Positions 35,201-44,200 of a DNA stretch of 64,000 nt are shown in pieces. The translations under genes and the position numbers were made by a program. Each line of letters starts with the position of its first letter. Position 1 is the stretch's first letter. The stretch is from Stomoxys calcitrans (Eukaryota; Arthropoda; Insecta; Diptera; Muscidae): positions 124,843,453 to 124,907,452 of the forward strand of contig NC_081554.1 in assembly GCF_963082655.1 (NCBI RefSeq). Direction: 5' to 3'. Under the pieces are notes generated by a model. That model saw only the letters and a program-made list of their open reading frames with translations. It was not told the origin of the DNA and did not search any database.

Positions 35201-38200
35201 GAATAACGAGGTTGATCGAAGGCTTGTAATAACCGAATTTATAGCCAAGGAAGCCTTGAGGAGCTTCAAACCATATAAGTCACTATTTAAGGACCTGATG
35301 AATATTTTCGGCGTTACTACAAAGGAGGCCGACTATCTGGCGCCTCATCTGGCCACTATTTTCACAGCGTGCCTAGGACTTGCATACACTCCGAAAGCCT
35401 GGCAGGAGGCAACTGTGGTATACCCAAGCCCGGCAAGGCAAGTAATGTGGCACCAAAGGCCTGCAGGCCTATACGCCTTACGTAATTTCTACTCAAAACC
35501 ATGGAACGCATTGTGGATACCATGATAAAGAGTAGGACTTGAGTGACTTAAAATAATGATCCGAGTTACAGAAAAATAACAAAACGTCCGCTCCAATCAA
35601 CGGTTCAAACAAGAATTGCCTTTTTGGCATTTCTTTCGAATATTAAAAGTCAAAATTTTAATAAGATCAATTACTTCTTTAGTCAAAAGCTCTTTTCATC
35701 ACGTTTTGATAATAATTATTGAAAATCTAAAAAATTAAGGAAAAGTCCCCACAAAAAGTAGTAAGAAAATTGTCATTTAGTTTTGCACTTTTAGAATAAT
35801 TTTAGAAAATAGTTGTGTTCATTTTTTGACACATCATCTATCAATTTCGGAATTATTTTGTTAAAAATGAATCAATTCAAAGCTGACATTTTTGTCTATT
35901 ACCCATTAAATTTAATATAGTCTTGGACCATTCGCAAATTTCTGTGAATTTTTTTTTCTGAAATAGGATGCAAACTTTGTAATTCCCTCTTTTCATCAAT
36001 AAAATTGTGTTTTTGATTAACATATTAACTTTGTAATTGTAGTTTCCATTAGGTAATAGCGAAGTACCTGGAAGTGAGAAAGCAGACGATTTGACAGTGA
36101 AGGCCAGAGAACTGAAGTCAGTAATCTTGGTTAACCCGAAGCCTTTCGGGTTGACGCAGTTCGAGTTAAGGGCGGGTGCATGCAAACCTGTGGAACAGCG
36201 AAACGGTCGATAGGACGCCGAATATCCTATAGGGAGATTCATATCGTGAAAAGTCGAGGCTATTACGGAAAGGAAGTAAGAAGGAGGTCATCACAACGGG
36301 ACACATGGGGCTACGAGCCCACTTATGTAAAATCGGTGGGGCAAGTGATAGCATGTGTAGGGCATGCGGGGAAGATGATGAGACATTGAAGCATTTCCTA
36401 TGTCATTGCCAGGCTTTGCGGGTAACAGATACCGGCACTTCGGTGGCGACTCAATACCAGACAATGAACCAAATTTGGGGCGTGACATGGAAAACAATTA
36501 AGGATTACGTAAGTAGCACGGAATTCATAACTTAGATTTTCTTTTTCGAGGTTACTTTGTTAGTATTTAGAGCTCACAATAAGTCAATTACTGGCTTTGG
36601 TGTATGTCCATAGTGTTTTCAGCATTTGTAAATACACCGCCGGGTCGAATTTTGGAATTTTCGACATCGTTCTTGACGTCTCTTGGCTCCTTTGTGAACA
36701 CTCAAGGACATAGCTCGACCCTTTTTGCTATTTTTCGGTTTCTTTTTACTTTTTTGCCTAAACTAAAATTGCGTGAACGTGCATTAATAATTTTTAATCA
36801 AAAACTGATAAAATTGTAGGATGTTATTTTCAAATGACCAAAATTTTTACTTAAATTTATGACTTTGTTTTCTTTTTGTTGTTTGGTCCTTAGTTATATG
36901 GAAGGGAATAGATTTTTAATATTTTATTTTGATGTTAGTCAAGTTTTAAAAAATAACGTTGTAATACCACTTTCAACTACAATTAAAAAAAAAATAATTA
37001 AGATTAGTGTATGTGCTGTTCAAATGAGCGGCAGTGTACATACTTTATAGGGTCGGAAATGGTCATTTCGATGTGTTTCAAATAGAATGACAAAATTAAT
37101 ATACCACCGTCCTTCGGTGGTCACAGTCCAATTATTAAAGGTTAAACAAAATATTGTAATATTAAGGTTTCCCTTTTATTCTTCAATGGGAAAATTTGGA
37201 TCTTGAAAAAATGAATTGGAATTTTTTTATAAAAATACTTACATGTTATGACCACCACTTAACTGATATATTGCCGAGAATATAGCATAAATCGTTCCAA
37301 AAACCACTGGTAAGAACATGTGCAATAAACGCAACGGGTGAGCAACTATCAGTAAATCCACAAACATGAAAATGGAGTTTAGGATGTGGGTCAAAATATT
37401 GGTGGCAGTCAAATTACTTTCATTTGCTGTGTTGGAGGATTGAAGATAACCAAGGTTAAAATGGTGTGAACAATTCTAAAGATGCATGTACTTACCATCG
37501 TACAGTAGCGACCAGTAAATGATTGTTATAACAATAGATACCACCAATGTTGTTATATGAATAGCCCAGTAAATGCGGAAAGGGCTGGTAAGGGATTCAA
37601 GGTTAAGGAGTTTATCTGAAATAAAAATAGTTTTGTTTAAAATTTGCTCTACGAAACAACGAACCCAGATTTGCATTATAAAATTGCTAGACTTAATAAT
37701 TATTTCTTCAGGGAGAGGACACCAATTTGAAATTTGAAGAACTAGTATGTTATGTTCTACTATGGATATGCCCAAGGCAGGGCAAAGTGTTTCCTTTGAC
37801 ATTTGTATTCAAATTAGCTGATTTGCTGCACTTTCCACACCCTAAAATAGTTTTTGGAATTTAATTTTTATTTAAAACTATCTGAACCTGGCCCGCTCCG
37901 CTATATTACACAAAATTATTCTTTGAATGTTTCTTTTCAACAATTAAAGGGCTTTTAGTAAAATACTATTCTATGAAAATATTGGGTTGCCCAAAAAGTA
38001 ATTGCGGATTTTTCATATAGTCATATAGTGTCTACATATCGCTTGACTAACAGTGTAACAATATAAATGCTTCATCTGAATCCCATATGAGCTTTAGTGG
38101 TCCATGAATTCGCTGGTAGGTTTAAGGGTCATTTAAGTTTGGATGTTAGATGAACTCTATTCTTCAAAGACTTTATGTCAGCCCGATATTCTCATGATAC

Positions 38201-41200
38201 CCGATTTAGGGGTATTTTCGGGAGTGAGGTGGTCACCCAGACACTTGGCTCTGAAGAAAATATCGTCATCGTGCTCTTCTCTCAAATACCATTTATTTAA
38301 ACCCCGTATTGCCATTGGTTTAAGGGGAGTTTATGGAATGAGGTGTCCCCCAAACACTTGGCCCGAAATTGGTTTTCTTACATCAAGTACCTTTTGTTTG
38401 AGGCACATATTGCCATGGTCGATAAATTTTTACTTTTTGGGGAAGGGGCGGTGCCCCAAATACATGGTCCAAAATTTGGATATCTGATTCGTGTTCTATC
38501 TCAAATACCTTTATTTGAGCACCATATTGCGATGGTCAGTATATAATTGCTGTTTGTGGTGTGTTTTGGGAAAGGGGTAAAACCCCAGAAAATTGGTCCG
38601 AAAGTGGGTATCAATTTCATGCTCTTCTCTCCAATACCATTTGAGCCCCACATTGACTTGGTTGGTAAATATGCCCGATTTAGGGGTTTTTTAGGCTTTG
38701 GGTAGTGGGGTGATCGCCGAAACACATCCCTGAAAATATATCAGCATCGTGCTCTACTCTCAAATATTGGCCGTTGGCCTCAAAATTGGATATCAAATTC
38801 GTTTTCTAAGCTCAAATAGCTTTCATTTAAAAAGTCAGCAAATATGTCCGGATTGGGGTATGGGCCTGTGGTCTACTCCTAAAAACCTTTCATTTGAGCC
38901 CCTATATGTATTTTTATAGTCGGCATAGGGGGTGTTTTGGGGATGTGTCTCCCACTCCGTGACTTGGCCCTGAAAATATATATCAGATTCGTTTTTCTCT
39001 AAAATACCTCTTATTGAAGCCCCATATTGCAATGGTCAGCAAATAAGTCGTATTTGGGTGATGTTATGGTGGGGTGGCCCTAAGAACACTTTTTCCTGAA
39101 TATTGATATCAGATTCGTGCTTTACTCTTTCATTTGAGCTCCAAATTGCTATGGTCGTAAATTTGTCCTCATTGGGGGGTGTTTTGGGGAGCTGCGGACC
39201 CCCAAACTCTTGGTCCCAAATTTTGATATCAGATTCGTATTATTGTATAGTCACAAATTCAATCCCATATTGCCATGATCAGTAAACATGTTCGATTTAG
39301 GGGTGTTTTGGGGGTTGGGGTGGTCCTCAAAACACTTGGTCCGACAATTGGATATCAGATACGATAATCTTATATATTTGGTTGTTTATTTATATATTTG
39401 GTTGTTGTTGTAGCCACAATGTCATGGGGAGGTGGAGATACCCGTCAAGCTCCTGTATGTGAACAAGCTCGTTCCGATCCAAAGGACAGATCGCAGCGCG
39501 AAAAGAGTGGCCATTAGTTATTTAAAGGCGCCAATAACTCGCTTTGTCATAACGAGCATCATAGGCACTCAGTATTTGTGCAAGAGCCGGTGCCGCCCAG
39601 CCTCTCACTGAGACTATCCACTCGATACCGCTGGAGCATTCCACTATCCGCAACCTGTGAACGCGCCCGGTAGTTAGCAGCTAAGCTTCCCGTGACGGCA
39701 ATGAACACTACACAGATCGGGCCCCAATGTTCAGCCTGTGTGGTGCTCACAGCTATCCCGTGCCGGGCAATGTTTTGAGACCGGGGCAGTCCCCTAGGTA
39801 TCCCATCTGAAATTTGGATACCAAAATGTTTTTATTTTATTATAAGAGAGCACACAAAATTTTAAAAGTTTAAATCGCACCACCCATCTCCTTCAGATAT
39901 CAAAAAATGTAGTACCCTATTTCCACCACGGGATCATTACGCACCATCTTTAAAAGTTTCAAGAAAATCGTTTCAGCCGTTTTTGAGTCTATAAGCAACA
40001 CACAAACACACCGACAAACAAACACAAATTGATTTTTGTATAAATATAAGACTAGATGGCCCGGTACGCTTCGCTTCACCCTAAAATGTTTTTTTGAAAA
40101 TAATTTAATTTAAGCATTATTAAGCTGGTGCCAAGATGATCAAGACAATATGGGCTATGGGTCCATTTCAGATCAACATTAATTATTTTGTTTAATGTAC
40201 TTGTTATCTACTTTAAAAATCACATTACAAAGCAACCACATGGGTTACGATATTTTCAAAAATCCTCAGTTACTTCCTGTGCCAATTCAAATTTCAGTGC
40301 AAAAATTTTACTTTATTACAAATGCTGTTTGCATTGGTGCCCTATTCTGTCATGTGGTTTTTCAGTAACTCTTTTTTGGGTGAGTTAGCCCGAGACACCT
40401 GTGCTTCCATTTGAGTACAATATCGGCCAGTCGGCCTACATGACTGTTTGTGTTTAGTTGTATTGACTCGAATAATAAAAACAAATGTTTAATGCACTGT
40501 CAAAAACCACTGAGTCCCTCATTGTCATGATTTATATGTCCAAGATACTTGGATCCATATAATAATATCAGATTCGTACTTTACTGCCAAATACTTTTCA
40601 TTGAAGTACCATATTTCCCTATCCCGGAGGTGGAGCGGTTCCTCATTGTCCCAAATATGATTACCAGGTTCGTAGTTTACTCCCAAAGACCTTTAATTTG
40701 ATACCCAGAGAAATTAGTCTGCTGTTTTTAGCAAACTCTGAAAGAATGAATCCTTTTGAGAATCCTTTGAATGAATACTTTTGAGAAATAATTCATACAA
40801 TCGGATCTTGTACAGCAGCAGACCGTAGGGTTCTCTGTTTCTGTTACCAATAGAAAAATAAAAAACATGTTTGCTGCTGTAATAGTAATTCACTGGTTTC
40901 GTAGATCGCGATTTTGTATGTCCGTGAAGATAAATTTGAATATAACTTTGCCAAGACACCAACTTGACATCTTAACAGAGCTATGTTAAGTGATTAATAG
41001 AGCACTGTTAACTAATTTTCTTTTGTATTTTAAATAAAAATCATTCTTAGCATTTTCCCACCTAATATTTTCTAAAATCACTTGCTAAAGAATTTATCTA
41101 CAACTATAAAATGCTTAATAATAACTTAACCCTCAAACCTGTATGCCAAAAATATTTCTTGAAGACCTATACGACCCATTTTTAAAACGGCAATGCAGTG

Positions 41201-44200
41201 AACTCGTCATTGATAGGTGATACAAACTAATACCAGAATTAGCCCCTACCAAGAGCTATTAGAATCAGAAGTCCCCATATTCAAATTGTATTTCAGTTCG
41301 GAGAAATTTCGCCCCAAAAGTTATATTTGAATTTAACATAATGGCCCACTGTGCTGCACTGGTCATAGATAGGTGATACAATCTAATACCAGAATTAGCC
41401 CCTACCAAGAGCCCCTACCATGTGCGACGCCTGTACCCGTAACAGCGGGCTTACCAATATATTATTCCGCTTCGTATTTTGGGCGTTCAAAATATTCTTC
41501 CTATACATTGTAAAACATTATTTGTATTACTTGGATTTGATACTTTAACACAATTTTACCACTACTGCAAACATGAAATAGCTTACCTGCGTATTCAGGA
41601 CGATAATGCCAAATAAGCACCAAAATAAGGGCATACACATTGGTGATCATACATAGCAGGATCCCCCAGTTGGTCATGTAGATGAAATACAATCCAAAAC
41701 TGGCCATAGTGCAGTGGTCAATAATGGAATCAATGACCACAGCAATGAAAAATGCCGCCAAAAAGAAGCGATAGACCAAATAAATAATACTTTTGGTACG
41801 ACTCTGCCACTGAAATGAAAAAAAAAAAAACGAAATTGTGAATAAAACATTAAAAGACATCCTGTCATACTTTTCTTTAAAAGTAAAAATAAAAAAATCA
41901 CATTGAAAAACTAAATCATTGACCTACATTTGGCAGCATTGAAATAAGACCTCGAATTTGTTCACTTGTGCCGTAAACGGAGACATGAGTCTTTGTTTTC
42001 TATTTCTCCCATTTTTCTACTTCAAGGCGACATAATGACATAAATTTTGAACTTTCCCCAGAAAAAACAAAATGCAGTGCCACCTCCCACTGACCGAATT
42101 TGGGCTCCCCAAATGTTTGATGCGTGCCCAAAAAAGGTGGGAATTTTGAACGAATGGACAGCAGGTCATGGATTTGTTTATTTTCTCATCTGGGCTGTTT
42201 TTTTTTATCCACTGACTGGTGGACATTGACCTAAATTGTGGCGAACTAAAATTGTGTCCTGACCACAAGGTAAACGGTTTGTTGGGAGTTTAAAAATGTG
42301 CCTGAGATTTTCTAAAAACTAAATTATTGTAAACTCGATATCCATTTTAATTACATAAGTTTGGACTAATAGAGGGTCAATTTTGTATTTTCCATGAATA
42401 TTTAACTCATACCACACCATACACACATTATTATTATTTTCAAGCCATATTTAAAAAAAACACTGCCACAAAGCATTTATATTTTTGTAGCTTTTTTAAT
42501 AGTTTGTGTGTAATTGCCTACGTTTAATTGCCCTTTAATGATGTCGAATGTCTAAAGTTCAGGATCAGTTAAAAGCAGACCACACATTCAAAGCACACAT
42601 TTATATTTTGAAGGCCCTACAAATTCCATATGAAAGATTATATCTACAAATATCTGAATTTGATAGTGAAATTGAATCTGAATTTGAAATGGAGCGTTAT
42701 TAAATAGAATGTAATAAAACAATTTCCAAAATCAAAAGTGGACCTAACGTTTATCAAATTAAAGGTATTGAAGAGTAGAATTCGAATATGAAATTAAAAA
42801 TCGGTCTTAATACTAAGGTGGCCGCTCCACCCCAAAACTCCTCCAAACAGACAAATTGGACGTTCACGAGTATGGCATAAAAAATGGGAGTCGCCCCACC
42901 TCCAAAAGTTTCCCCCAAATCGACATATTAGCCGATCAAGGCTATATTGGACTCAACTGAAAAGTAGTTGGGAGAAGATTACGAATATCACATTAAAATT
43001 TGTGTACAAGCATCTACGCTCAGAGAATTTTCGTTAGTAAAAACATCAAAAATGTTTGCTGTAACAGCAGAAAGTCTGCTAAAATGGGACAGCAGTAATT
43101 TTTTGCTGAAACGCCAAACATTTGCTGCTGTTTTCATATAGCAAAAAGTAAAAAAACTCAAAAATGTCATAAATATATCAAAAATTTGTATAATCCATCT
43201 TATCTTTAAATTTTACAGGCATATAATGTAATTTTTTTCCGATTTTCTACAATTTACTAATTTTTGATCGAATTTAAATAACAGCATAACACATAACTAC
43301 TACTATTGGGTTGTCTAAAAAGTAATTGCGGATTTTTTAAAAGAAATTAAATGCATTTTTAATAAAACTTAGAATGAACTTTAATCAAATATATAATTGC
43401 CATTTTGTTCGATAACCTTTTGCCATCTTCCTGGCAAATTTAGTATTTCACGCTCATAGAACTTCTGGCCTTTATTTGCAAAAAACTGAACCAAGTGCGA
43501 TTTTATAGCCTCATCATTGCCGAAAGTTTTACCATTTAAGGAGTTCTGCAAAGATCGAAATAAATGGTAGTCTGATGGTGCAAGGTCAGGGCTATATGGT
43601 GGATGCATCAAAAGTTCCCAGCCAAGCTCACTCAGGTTTTGGCGAGTGACCAAAGATGTGTGCGGTCTAGCGTTGTCCTGGTGGAATATGACACCTTTAC
43701 GATTGACCAATTCTGGTCGCTTCTCCTTGATGGCTGTATTCAATTTGTCCAATTGTTGACAATAAACATCCGAATTAATCGTTTGGTTCCTTGAAAGCAG
43801 CTCAAAATATACCACACCCTTCCAATCCCACCAAACAGACAGCATAACCTTCTTTTGGTCGATATCATCCTTTGAAGTGGTTTGAGCTGGTTCACCATGC
43901 TTGGACCATGATCGTTTTCGACTAACGTTGTTGTAAAGAATCCATTTTTCATCTCCAGTTATGATTCGTTTTAAAAACGGATCGAATTCATTGCGTTTAA
44001 GGTGCATATCACAAGCGTTGATTCGGTTTTTTAAATGAATTTCTTTCAATACATGTGGTACCCATATTAAAATTGATGCCAAACAAACAAATGTAAACAA
44101 AATTTCGCGCACTTTTTTTCTAAAGCAAGGTTAAAGTAACAGCTGATAACTGACAGAAGAAAGAATGCAATTACAGAGTCACAAGCCGTTGAAAAAATTT

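Larger units (their letters stand above)
32230..36610 (+). mobile_element. LOA-like retrotransposon, long but broken (copy C)
   Basis: In order it shows an ORF1 N-terminus (32506-32985), the DUF4780-like part (33110-33300), the repeat region (33310-34190), and the ORF2 endonuclease start (34204-34520, THIALIQEPWTTRNKVSG). A linker follows (34690-35090, KPWMTGEIRYIVKEVRKLFN), then the RT start up to MERIVDTM (35100-35525). Bases 35545-36060 carry no element sequence. The RNase H end resumes at 36065 (DDLTVKARELKS) and finishes at 36535. The SINE-like repeat at 33475-33718 splits ORF1. Confidence 0.7.

Noticed and set aside
43603..43794. Plus-strand frame inside the mariner as a gene
   Set aside because: Shadow of the transposase on the minus strand, which has the catalytic motifs.
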